Shown in pieces: positions 55,351-63,932 of a DNA stretch of 64,000 nucleotides (within the stretch, counting starts at the first letter, position 1; each line of letters opens with the position of its first letter). The notes under the pieces are model-generated. The model made no database searches, was not told the origin of the DNA, and was given only the letters and a program-made list of their open reading frames with translations. Position numbers and translations under genes: made by a program. Source of the DNA: Macrocystis pyrifera (Eukaryota; Sar; Phaeophyceae; Laminariales; Laminariaceae); assembly GCA_031763025.1 (NCBI GenBank), contig JASSKH010000011.1:13962678-14026677 (forward strand), given 5' to 3'.

Positions 55351-56000
55351 CCCCTCTGGAAAACCCCTGGTTTTCCATCTAATATACGCCTTCCAAGCAC
55401 TACAAATACGTTCCCAGTGACTGAACCCAGATAATTACCGGGCTTTCAACCTCATACAAAGCAGTATCATAACACAAGCCCACTCTGATGAGCCGTATAT
55501 GCAGAATTATGGGAAATTCGTGGAAACCCCGATTCCACGAACTAGAGCATGAGTCGAAGATGCGGCTCCGCAAAACCCACTCCCACACCTCTGAACGGCG
55601 AGGCAACGAAGCCGGCAACGTACGTAAAAAAATAAAGGGAAGATCTAGCCTTAAGGGGCAGAAAGAAATCGTCAACGAAAGCCATCGCCATGCCGCCCGC
55701 TCGGGGGGGGAGACGAGGAAGATGCATGGAAAAGCGAAACGTGAGTACGGGAACGACAAGAAAAAAAAACACGAATACGGCAAGAACCACCTAAACCCAG
55801 TCCACAACTGTTAACTCTGAAAGCGTGTCCTGGGCCGCAATTGAGCGGCCGAGTGCCCAGACCAGTCCCGACACTGAGCGGGTGGGGTAGGCAGGACAAA
55901 ATACGCAAAAACACATACCCAAACCAGCCCAAAAAAAAAAACACGCCGGAAACATATCGGGCAGACAAAAAATCATCCCCCAAAGTCCAGGAAGACGACA
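55351..56000 (+). mobile_element. LTR 3' half plus gag-like start, same family as 32781-33555
   Basis: LTR sequence ends CAGTATCATAACA at 55474. The leader AAGCCCACTCTGATGAGCCG follows, and an ATG at 55549 starts MSRRCGSAKPTPTPLNGEAT, interrupted by a stop soon after VKK and resuming as EDLALRGRKKSSTKAIAM. The reverse complement of 33055-33330 matches this block. The frame further down is Lys/Arg/Thr-rich with repeated stops. It is a relic; the downstream boundary is not defined. Confidence 0.65.
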
Positions 56001-56259
56001 AAAAATAAATAAATATAGAGTGCAGTCAAGAAGCGAAAATCAGCTATCCACGGTGGCACCTCGAGATTCATCTACGTTACGCAGGACCCCCCATGTAAAC
56101 GCGCTAGCCAAGTGAATTTACAGGCGCCAAGGACTTCATACAGCTCTCGTAGAAGTCGTGTAGTGCGCCGGAGAAAGAGGAAGCTTGATTAGTCCCGGGT
56201 CGTCCAAAAATCGAACCAAATATACTCCATCCGTCGGTGTAGTTCAGGGTTCTACACTA

Positions 56260-56650
56260 TTGACCTTGTCGTGGGCATGCCGTGGCATTGCCATGGTACC
56301 GCCCATGGCATACCATGGCATCACCACGGCATCCCATGGTGTGGCATAGGATTCCATGGCACGCCGTGGGAGTTGCCATGACATGCCATGGGTAGTACCA
56401 TGGCAACCCCCGCGGCTACCGCCACGGCACTCCATGGCAACCCCACGGCATGTCATGGTAACCCCCACGGCACCCCAATGTCCACGGCACCTAGGTTAGG
56501 GTTGGGGTTAGGGTTAGGGTTAGGGTTAGGGTTAGGGTCCCATGGTATGCCGTGGAGGTCCGAGGAAGGTTCCGTGGTATGCCGTGGAAGATGCCGTGGA
56601 ACGTTTTGCCGCAGATGGTGCCACGGCATGCCACGGCATGTCGCGAAAAA
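56260..56650. repeat. CCATGG/GCCGTGGCAT palindrome-rich tract 2
   Basis: At least nine CCATGG sites occur in ~300 bp together with GCCGTGGCAT, CCACGGCAT and ACCCCACGGCA variants, denser than the tract at 24850-25790. An interstitial TTAGGG array lies inside it. Confidence 0.85.
56496..56537. repeat. Interstitial telomere-type array, (TTAGGG) x7
   Basis: Seven contiguous hexamers, six exact and one TTGGGG, in a single orientation. They are directly followed by TCCCATGGTATGCCGTGG. TTAGGG is the telomere unit of brown algae and many other eukaryotes. Confidence 0.95.
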
Positions 56651-56654
56651 AGAC

Positions 56655-57000
56655 AATAATGTACGCTGATTTTCCCGAGCCACCGCAGACCGTCGTCGCC
56701 CTTGTACCGAAAGTGGGCCCCGTTAGGAAGTACAGTGTTGCTGTATCGGCGGAGCCAATCGGCGTGCGATACGCAGCTATAGCCGGATGCCAGACACCGC
56801 TCGCCTTTACTCCGAGAAATCTCCCGTTGTGCCGCGCCAATTCTCATCCGGCGGTACAGGCGGTTGGTTTGGCGGTGTTGGTTCGGGGTGCCGGCCCAGT
56901 AGCGCAAAATTGCGTGACGAGAAGGCTGAAGGTTAATTTCCCGTCCCCAGGATGGCCGAGATAATCCCGTCCAGTGCGTCTCGTACATCACCGCGATGAC
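56655..57000 (-). pseudogene. Gypsy pol C-terminal fragment (related to 63250-63580)
   Basis: The minus strand reads VMYETHWTGLSRPSWGREIN, HAILRYWAGTPNQHRQTNRL, YRRMRIGAAQREISRSKGER and NGAHFRYKGDDGLRWLGKIS, in one frame over ~110 codons. The gypsy relic at the right end of the window has the relative MYEPHLAGLLSSSWEHERDL, HILRYWSGTPSQHRQTNRVY. The segment is followed at 57008 by an LTR end of a different element. Both ends are lost. Confidence 0.7.
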
Positions 57001-57007
57001 GCCACCT

Positions 57008-57064
57008 CGTGACCGAAACCAGGTAATTACCGGGTTTTCAACCTCATACAAAGCAGTATCATAA
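57008..57064 (+). mobile_element. LTR 3'-end fragment
   Basis: CCAGGTAATTACCGGGTTTT and CAACCTCATACAAAGCAGTA to TCATAACA match the end of the LTR at 55430-55474 almost exactly. Nothing else of the element is present here. Confidence 0.75.
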
Positions 57065-57546
57065 CAATTGTCTGTATCACACATACGTCGACAAACTACC
57101 GCTTTCTCCCCTATTGTTGTGTATAAAGTATATACTACTGTAGTACCACACACTACCTACAGCACCAGTACCGAGGTTCCCACACATTTAATTAATTTAC
57201 TTTACAACAGAGCAGCCGGAATACAGAAGAAATGCACACATAAAAAACAACGGCGGTGCTGTGCTTCACTTTACTACAGCAGTACGGAATTTTAGAACTC
57301 ACCAAAGGCCCTCATGCTTGTCTGCCTCGCCGGTATAGCGGTGTGGGCTGCAAAGAACGACACCTCTGCCTTGCTAAGCAAGTGCTCTGCCTCGGTATTA
57401 CCAGCCGCATGTGCCAAAAAATGTCCATCGTGCGCACAACAGAACAGCAGTACGGTACTGCTGCTGTATCATACGATATGAGACATGGTATGTACAGCAG
57501 ACAGCTAGGGGCTCCACACTCCCGATAATATATAGCGGTGGGCATG

Positions 57547-57566
57547 CCGCTATACCGGTATAGCGG
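57547..57566. repeat. Perfect 20-bp palindrome CCGCTATACCGGTATAGCGG
   Basis: Zero spacer. Half-sites (CCGGTATAGCGGTG, CCGCTATAGAGG, CCGCTATACCGG) recur at about 57330, 57630 and 47815, so the word is part of a small dispersed family. Confidence 0.9.
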
Positions 57567-57639
57567 TGCGGATGCCGCTCTATTGGGGTGCAGTGGGTGC
57601 AGTCGTGCCGAGCGATTTTGGCACCGCTATAGAGGGCAC

Positions 57640-58180
57640 GCTGTTGAGGTCACCGCTATGTCGGGACCACTACTGCTGCTGTACCACAAGCTGCTGCGGC
57701 TACCTGGAGGATCAGGGATTCTTTCTGCTTCTGTTTTCCTGTTCATTTTTTTTTTTTCCCTTTGTTAGTAGTCTTATTTTGTACCAGGTAGAGTGTTGTT
57801 TATTTCATTCTCTTTTTTCAAGTATCTGGCACATCCTTTGCGGGGGGTGGGGGCACGACAGTTTTTTTTTTTTTTTTTTAGCCCTTTTGTCCTTTTCTTC
57901 TACTTCGCTTTTTTTTTTTTCTCGTTCTTGTTTTTCGTTGCTTCCTTTGGTTTTCTCTCTTTCATGGAATATGTATGTCGTGCTTGTCATGTCCAGTATG
58001 ATGACATGGCATTGCTCTGTCTACTGTGCATATACTGGCAATGTAGTATCTACGTGGCGTAGTTTTGTGACCACAGAACTTGTCTCCCTCTAGGTTTGAA
58101 GAATCGGCACGGACAATGGTTTTGCTGGATGTCGACGAGCATAAAACATGTTTAAATGTGAGGTATACATACACACTACG
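57640..58180 (+). mobile_element. R-family repeat copy 3
   Basis: Matches copy 2 (46375-46892) in order: CTACCTGGAGGAT, T-rich tract, TTTTTCAAGTATCTGGCACA, GCGGGG-TGG-GCACGACA, long T runs, TCATGGAATATGTATGTCGT, GTGACCACAGAACTTGTCTC, then CCTCTAG/GTTTGAAGAATCGG and TGCTGGATGTCGACGAGCA. In all long copies the conserved last block is preceded by a pyrimidine tract and AG, like a 3' splice site. Confidence 0.7.
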
Positions 58181-58859
58181 TATTGATTGTGGTGTTGTCT
58201 AAGCAACCACACTCCGAACAATGGACACAACAAAATAGCCTTTAGCTTCGGCAATAGACGAGGGGGGGAATCTATTGATGTATGTATGTTGTCTGCGACA
58301 ATATCAATGGGTTGTGGAAGGTATCTATCGATAGATATTGTCGGCGACAATAAACTGGTGATTTTATCGATCAAAGCACATCGTCGAACACAACAGATGG
58401 TGGACTTCGTCCATCGATGGCCATTGCAGGCCACAATAGACGTGCGAGAGGTCTATCGACGGCGATTGCCCACCACAATAATAGATTGTGCGATATGTCT
58501 ATAGCCATCTCGAGTATGTTTCGCATTGTCCGATATACGCTAGGCAATATGTCGTAGTCTATTTTCGAAGCGCGTCCAATCATATGTGGAGGATGGCGAT
58601 GGTTACTGCTGCTGTTGTGCACAATCGCGTGCCCGATTTTCGTAATTGAGAACGCCTTTCCGAAGGGAATGCTGTTTTACCTTTTGGAACACAACAAGTT
58701 GCCAAATATGTACCAGGTACCAGGTATGCCATGTTCTGTATGTATATGGTAATGTGAACTGACGTCATCATGTTGTGGAGACCGTACGCTCTCACACTCA
58801 TTCGCTATAAACAAACACTCGTGCAACAAGATATTATTGATAACCATCATCAGCTTGTG
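58181..58859. other. No gene recognised; degenerate CGATAGACA/ATATTGTC words
   Basis: The part 58270-58480 repeats TATCGAT/GACAATA words (for example CGACAATATC, CGACAATAAA, TCTATCGA) in both orientations. No frame of note. Confidence 0.45.
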
Positions 58860-60400
58860 TGCGCTGGTAGTTTCGGAAATTGATTCGATTTATTCCAAGT
58901 TTATCACAGATAGCGACTGAGAATCGTGACGGGACGGGAGGGAACAGGTTTGATTCGTTTGGCGGGAAAAAAAAAAATGAAAACGGGACGGTAAAATGAG
59001 GACATAAGAAGTTGGCGGGACGGGACAGCGGGTGCAAAATTTCTCGATGGGACGAGACGGTAAAAGTCAACGGGGATGACTATCACGACGGGACGGGACG
59101 GTAAATATTATTCTCCTCGGCGGGACGGGACGGTAAATATGTTTTCCCTCGGCGGGACGGGACGGTAAGTATTTTTTTCCTCGGCGGAACGGGACGGTAA
59201 ATACTTTTTTCCCACGGCGGGACGGGACGGTACTTTTCTTTTTCTTTGGCGGGGCCGGACGGTAAACATATTTTTCTCGGCTGAACGGGACGGTAAATAT
59301 ATATTTTTTCTTTCCCACCGCAAGGTGGGAGCGGTTGTACGTGAAAACTTTCCCGCACACTGCTGATTCCGCGAAGAGAGTCGTCCAGACGCAGACGTTT
59401 TCTTCTCGACCCACAGCGGAAGTCTCGAGAAATGCTGCCACTACACGGGCGACGTCTTCTGATTTCTTCCCACCCCTGCCCCAAGCACTGTTGATGCGTT
59501 GCCATCTCATGGTGGCTGTTCTGATGATTGTGCTTGGGCCATCAGGCGGGACGCAAAACGTGCGCTTTGAAGGATGTAGGGCCGAGTGTTATACATTAAA
59601 ACCAAGTAGTTTGGTGTCAGTCAAAGCATGTCAACGCAAAGTTACAGTCTGTCAAGGGGTGAAAGTGCTATATCCAAACATCTTTGGTGTGACCGTCACG
59701 GACGCCATGAATGCCCATCTCACGGGCGGGGTCGATCGACCAGCAGCGGCACTAGTATCTACACTGCCGCCGCCACCACCTCCAGCTCTACAACCACCAG
59801 TGACACAGCGCAAGCACGACCACCAGAACAACCACCATGAGCTGGCAACGCAACAACAGTGCTTGGGGCAGGGGTGGGAAGAGATCAGAAGCCGTCGCCG
59901 GTGTAGTGGCAGCACTTCTCGAGACTTACACTGTGGGTCGAGAAGAAAACGTCTGCGTCGGGACGACTCCCTTCGCGGAACCAGCAGTGTGCGGGAAATT
60001 TTTCACGTACAACCACGCGGACCTTGCGGAGGGAAACAAAAAAAAGATGTTTAACGTCCCGTTCAGCCAAGAAAATCACAATTACCGTGCCACCCGCCGA
60101 AGAAAAAAAAATTACCGTCCCGTCCCACCGTGCGAAAAAAGTATTTACCATCCCGTCCCGCCGAGGGCAAAATATTTACCGTTCCGTCCCGTCGTGAAAA
60201 TCAGCCCCGTAGACTTTTACCGTCCCGTCCCGTTGAGAAATTTTGCATCCGCTGTCCCGTCCCGCCAACTTTTTGTGTCCTCTTTTTACCGTCCCGTCCA
60301 GTCCCGTTTTCATTTCTTCCCGCCAAACGAGTCAAATCTGTCCCCTCCCGTCCCGTCACGATTCTCAGTCCCTGTGATAAGCCTTGGAAAATTCTAAGCT
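58860..60400. mobile_element. Large foldback element, arms of GGGACGGGACGGTAAA repeats
   Basis: The left arm (about 58890-59545) and the right arm (about 59815-60395) are reverse complements with moderate-to-high identity over ~600 bp. They share TTATCACAG...GACTGAGAATCGTGACGG at the outer ends, then eight or nine 35-45 bp units GGCGGGACGGGACGGTAAAnT, then a unique inner part (CACACTGCTG-TTCCGCGAAG, GACGCAGACGTTTTCTTC, CCCTGCCCCAAGCACTGTTG). The ~270-bp centre is single-copy. No transposase was found. Confidence 0.8.
59494..60054 (+). CDS. Hypothetical ORF spanning centre of foldback element
   Basis: From ATG at 59494 the frame has 186 codons. It begins MRCHLMVAVLMIVLGPSGGT, which looks like a short signal peptide, then VRFEGCRAECYTLKPSS, VKACQRKVTVCQGVKVLYPN and a Pro run (STLPPPPPPALQPPV). 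The last ~70 codons lie in the right arm and are basic and low-complexity. Four cysteines follow the hydrophobic start. No family is recognised. The N-terminal part lies in the unique centre, so it could be captured host sequence, or chance. Confidence 0.3.
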   Translation: MRCHLMVAVLMIVLGPSGGTQNVRFEGCRAECYTLKPSSLVSVKACQRKVTVCQGVKVLYPNIFGVTVTDAMNAHLTGGVDRPAAALVSTLPPPPPPALQPPVTQRKHDHQNNHHELATQQQCLGQGWEEIRSRRRCSGSTSRDLHCGSRRKRLRRDDSLRGTSSVREIFHVQPRGPCGGKQKKDV

Positions 60401-60469
60401 TTCCGTTTCTTATCTCGAGTTTGTTTGTCCTATGCTATAACCAAGTAGGTAAGAATTTGTTTTTAGATA

Positions 60470-60610
60470 CTGGTGTTATGGTATCCCCTCTCCCCTCTTG
60501 CGGCGTTATAGTTTGTAGCAATCTTTCCCTCATCATACCTGGAAGGCGTTATTGCCTGCGTTTCTGATGAGCGCCTCGCCCCTTCGTTCAGAAGACATCT
60601 GGCAAGGCAA
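60470..60610. repeat. Direct repeat B1 (pair with 60935-61085)
   Basis: CTTGCGGCGTTATAGTTTGT, CCTCATCATACCTGGAAGGC, TGATGAGCGCCTCGCCCCTT and TCAGAAGACATCTG recur in order at 60935-61085 with about 85 percent identity. Confidence 0.85.
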
Positions 60611-60934
60611 ACAACAACTATTGGAAGAGCTTATAACATCGTCAAGCACCTCGTGTAAGTGACCAGAACAGAGCCAAAGGCATCAACCTCCTAGCAGTAG
60701 TCGGCCCCTAGGTCCATGCAAACTTACATTCAACCCTGGCGTCGTTGGCAGCATGGTTTTGGTACCTGTTCGAAGTCAAGCAGTGTCCACGTCTAACCGG
60801 CCACAGCCTTGCAAGCTAGAGGCGTGGGAGTGGGTTGTGAAGTGCCGCAACTTCGATCTATTCTCCGAATTCTCCGTATTGTTTTGTTAATGCCTGATTT
60901 TTCTATGAATCTGCATATACGGCCCTTCAGGGTG

Positions 60935-61085
60935 GGCTAGTGTCCCTCTTCCCTGTTGCGGCGTTAAGGTTTGTAGCAATCGCCCCCTCATCATACCTGG
61001 TAGGCGTTATCGCCTGCATTTTTGATGAGCGCCTCGCCCCTTTGTTCTGAAGACGTCTGATGAGGCAAATATCAATAAACTTGAT
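60935..61085. repeat. Direct repeat B2 (pair with 60470-60610)
   Basis: Same orientation, ~460 bp from B1. The spacing resembles a short LTR pair, but the interior (60611-60934) shows no retroelement motif. At its left edge (60905-60945) GCATATACGGCCCTTCAGGG is the reverse complement of the leader motif of the TRIM-like family. Confidence 0.8.
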
Positions 61086-61166
61086 GGTATACCGTTGTAT
61101 GGGCAGATTGCCGGATAACAAATGGGGTAGTATGGGGCAGGCCCGACTACTGTAATCCAGGTTGAA

Positions 61167-61277
61167 CTATTACGGGGGTCCATAGTTAACAGGCCCAAAT
61201 TTTGTTAGTAAAAATAGGTAAATATATAGGTTTTTATGTATACCATAGGTCCTGTTAACTATGTACCCCCGTAATAG
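61167..61277. mobile_element. 111-bp MITE with 27-bp terminal inverted repeats
   Basis: CTATTACGGGGGTCCATAGT-TAACAGG at the left end pairs with the right end with one mismatch. If TA is taken as the duplicated target, the element proper is TTACGGGGG...CCCCCGTAA flanked by TA on both sides. The centre is A/T-rich. Confidence 0.85.
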
Positions 61278-61659
61278 ACGCAGGTAGCTATTCACAGAGA
61301 TTGATGTCTTATCTTGATGATTCCCACTTTCCTGGCTATCAGAGAGTTCTCAGAGCAGATGGGGGTTATATATATTATTTGTTTGGCGCGTTTCATCAGA
61401 AACACGTCTCTTCGACAATAGAGGGTTGTGATGTGGGAGAGCAGTAAGGGTTCCAAGGGAAGATGATCCACAGAGGAGGTGTGACACAGGTGTATGTGCT
61501 TGGTCAAACTCCTAGTTCTTATTGGAGTTCTCTTGTTTTATTGGTGCGAAGCTTGCTCAAAAGGGGCAAGTGAGAAGAGTGAGAAGGGAGGGGGGGGGGA
61601 AGCAGATGCTTTTAGAAGCCAGAAGTATCATCTGGCTTCAACCGGCTATAATCTACTGG

Positions 61660-62020
61660 CAAGGGTGCATGCTATATCCTCAACTTCAATAGTGCAACAC
61701 CCCGTAAGGGTGCATGCGTTACCCTCGACTTCGACAGAACAACACCTCGTGGAACCTGACGTACGAACATACCACGTGCGTACATCTCTGTCTCCTCGGC
61801 TACTCAGATGCTACTCTGCGTATAATGTCCGTGAATACAATTATGCTAATCCAAACGGGATACGTACGTATACGAGGAATACTAGCCTGCGTACCGGATG
61901 CTACAACTACGAAATATCTTATTCCAAACGGTAGAAGGGATACGTGTACGGAAGAATACTATCCTGCGCACCGGTATTACAAATAAAAGATATCTTATTC
62001 CAGACGGTAAAAGGAATAAG
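61660..62020. repeat. Two small tandem repeats (~45 bp and ~77 bp units)
   Basis: GGGTGCATGC-TA-CCTC-ACTTC and AACACC recur at 61663 and 61708. GGATACGT-GTA, GAATACTA-CCTGCG-ACCGG and ATATCTTATTCCA-ACGGTA recur at about 61858 and 61935. Confidence 0.75.
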
Positions 62021-62039
62021 ATCCAAGTACTAGAATAAT

Positions 62040-62560
62040 ATCTAACGGTCCCTACTGATGGTTGGTCTATATACTATAAACCAGGGTACTCTATCACATT
62101 AGCCCACCCTGAATAGCCGTAGATGCAGATCCCACGACCATACAGAGTTGGCTACTTAGACATTAGGAATTCGGAAGAGGGGGTCGAAGATACTGCTATC
62201 AGAACAAACCACAACCCAATGAGACGATGGACCAACTCACACCTCGTAAATGAGGCTAAGACGCCTCTGGTAGGCAACATTCGTGCTAGAGAAGGAAAAC
62301 GTGAAGGAAACGAAAGAGCAATCACAGAAAAGGATGTCGGCCGTGGTAGAATACAAGAAACGCCAAAGGGGTGGTCGGCTACTGTGGGCCCGATAGAACA
62401 AAATTCGTGGCTATCCGCGTTGTAGGCCTATGAGAGAGGAGGGAGATATCGAGCAAGGTAAGGCACGAGCTAGGAAGCTAGTGGAAAAGCCGGCAATAGA
62501 CTTGATGCGGGACGAAGTCCACATGAAGTTAGAGCGAGAAGGACACAACAAGGTCCCTAA
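62040..62560. other. TRIM-like leader fragment, then no gene recognised
   Basis: TAGCCCACCCTGAATAGCCG and TAGATGCAGATCCCACG (62097-62135) resemble the LTR-element leader at 55475-55515. A plus-strand frame of 100 codons from 62123 is hydrophilic and basic. It may be a diverged gag start, but lacks the MSRRCGS words. Confidence 0.45.
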
Positions 62561-62574
62561 CTAGGTGTTTTTAC

Positions 62575-62720
62575 CAAAAAAAAAAAAAAAAACGAAGAAA
62601 AGGAACTTAGAAGAAAGGAAAGAAAGAAAAGAAAAAGAACGAGAGACAACAAGGAAGAAAAAACAAGAAATAAGGAAAATAGAAAGACCAGAAGACCGTA
62701 AGACCACCCCTAAGGAAAGG
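62575..62720. repeat. A-rich purine tract
   Basis: A run of ~17 A followed by GAAAGAAAG/GAACGAGAG purine-rich sequence. Lys/Glu-rich frames through it are composition artefacts. Confidence 0.85.
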
Positions 62721-62962
62721 CAAAAAGGAGGTGCAACAGCAAGGTAGACCCTGGAGGTACAATAACACTTTTTGTTGCGAATCGCGTCCTAGTGAAGCAA
62801 ACGGAACGTGGGGTGCTAGATGGAACCAACACACAAGGCGAACGCGTGTCCCAGACAGCGAACGCACAGAACATCCCGGCCCGAAACTAGTATACGACAA
62901 TCTAACGCATCCGCCGACCATCAGCTACGGTTAACTGGTCGGGCGGATGAGTGGCGGTGGGT

Positions 62963-63037
62963 GGGGGGGGGCGTACTCATTTGTTGCTTGCCTTAGTCAT
63001 TTGACCATTGACCACGCATCCCTTTCGAGACGGAGCG
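62963..63037 (-). mobile_element. LINE copy 6: ~70-bp extreme 3' fragment
   Basis: After a G run the sequence matches the LINE end from GCGTACTCATTTGTTGCTTG to CCCTTTCGAGACGG, then becomes gypsy sequence. Truncation is at the same place as in copy 3. On the minus strand the LINE end APSRKGCVV...ASNK-stop is in frame with the gypsy pol tail, giving a fused open frame (63255 to 62977). Confidence 0.85.
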
Positions 63038-63052
63038 GTGGGGGGGGGTGCA

Positions 63053-63580
63053 TTAGCATTTCGTAGTACTCCGCGTGCTAGTCCTCCAGCCTGATAACGC
63101 TGAAGGTACCAGGATCCTTGAGTCGCGCTCCGTGACGTGGTGTAGAGGGACGGAAGGAGTGTGATCTTGATCGGGCCCGGGTCGTCGAGGAAGCGGACGA
63201 TGTAGGAATGAGCGGAGGAGTTGTCGGTCGAGGCGCGCGGGACAACTTTGCCCAATCACCAGAGACATCGCGGGCCTTGTACCAGAGGTGTGCCCCGGCA
63301 GGTAGAGGTGAGTAGCTGAAACGGTAAAGCCAGAGGGTGCGTGGTACGAGGCTGTACCCGGGAGCGAGGACGATTTCAACCCGGGACCGCGAAGTTCACG
63401 GTGAGCGGCCCCGTTGCGCATCTGGCGGTATACACGGTTGGTCTGGCGGTGCTGTGAGGGGGTGCCCGACCAATAGCGGAGGATGTGGAATCGGTGGAGC
63501 TGTAGGTCTCGTTCGTGTTCCCAAGAAGAGCTAAGGAGTCCGGCCAAGTGTGGTTCGTACATCAAGACGAGAACGCCTGC
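63053..63580 (-). pseudogene. Gypsy pol C-terminal region, frameshifted
   Basis: Frame 63250-63565 carries MYEPHLAGLLSSSWEHERDL and HILRYWSGTPSQHRQTNRVY, YRQMRNGAAHRELRGPG. A second frame adds PAGAHLWYKARDVSGDWAK, and a third (63053-63255) reads HSYIVRFLDDPGPIKITLLP, SLYTTSRSATQGSWYLQRYQ and AGGLARGVLRNA. The blocks belong together in one protein, so two indels have broken it. Homologous blocks occur at 56655-57000. Confidence 0.75.
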
Positions 63581-63629
63581 CCGGCCACGAACGAGTTGGT
63601 GTCCCGAGATCTGATCGACCAGTAAAGGT

Positions 63630-63932
63630 TCATTGGAGCTTGTAGATAGCGTGAGACAGCTTGGAGCAGAATTGGAGGCCGTTGTCGGAGTGGAGACTAA
63701 CGGGGCATCCCCAAAGAGAGATGCACTTGTTCACCAAGATGTCAGCGGTGCCCTCGGCTGTAAATTCGGCCGCGGAAACGGCGTACATACCTGCGCGCCG
63801 GCTGAAACGGTCTGTGAAAAGGAGGATGTAGGAGGTTCTTTTTGGCGCAACCTGGAGGGGGCCAAAATAATAGACGCTGATCGCGATACCAGGCTCGCAG
63901 GGCAAGGGGAGCGACAGTACGGGCCAGCGCAC
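63630..63932 (-). pseudogene. Gypsy integrase core, first catalytic Asp lost
   Basis: The frame reads GIAISVYYFGPLQVAPKRTS, YILLFTDRFSRRAGMYAVSA, then NKCISLWGCPVSLHSDNGLQ and FCSKLSHAIYKLQ-stop. In retroviral-type integrases the first block is normally xVDxFGPL and the second SDNGxQF. Here the first Asp is Tyr (GAT to TAT), while the second Asp is intact. Sequence carrying the third acidic residue is missing; after the stop the next recognisable block is the pol C-terminus, so several hundred bases were deleted. The enzyme is inactive. Confidence 0.8.

Noticed and set aside
56388-56669. Plus ORF with LGLGLGLG and minus ORF with NPNPNPNP
   Set aside because: Both are translations of the TTAGGG array.
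60470-61085. LTR pair of a small retrotransposon
   Set aside because: The ~140-bp direct repeats lack TG/CA ends, a primer-binding site and a polypurine tract, so they are listed only as direct repeats.
62565-62747. Lys/Glu-rich coiled-coil ORF
   Set aside because: Product of an A/G-only tract following a poly-A run; no start context or homology.
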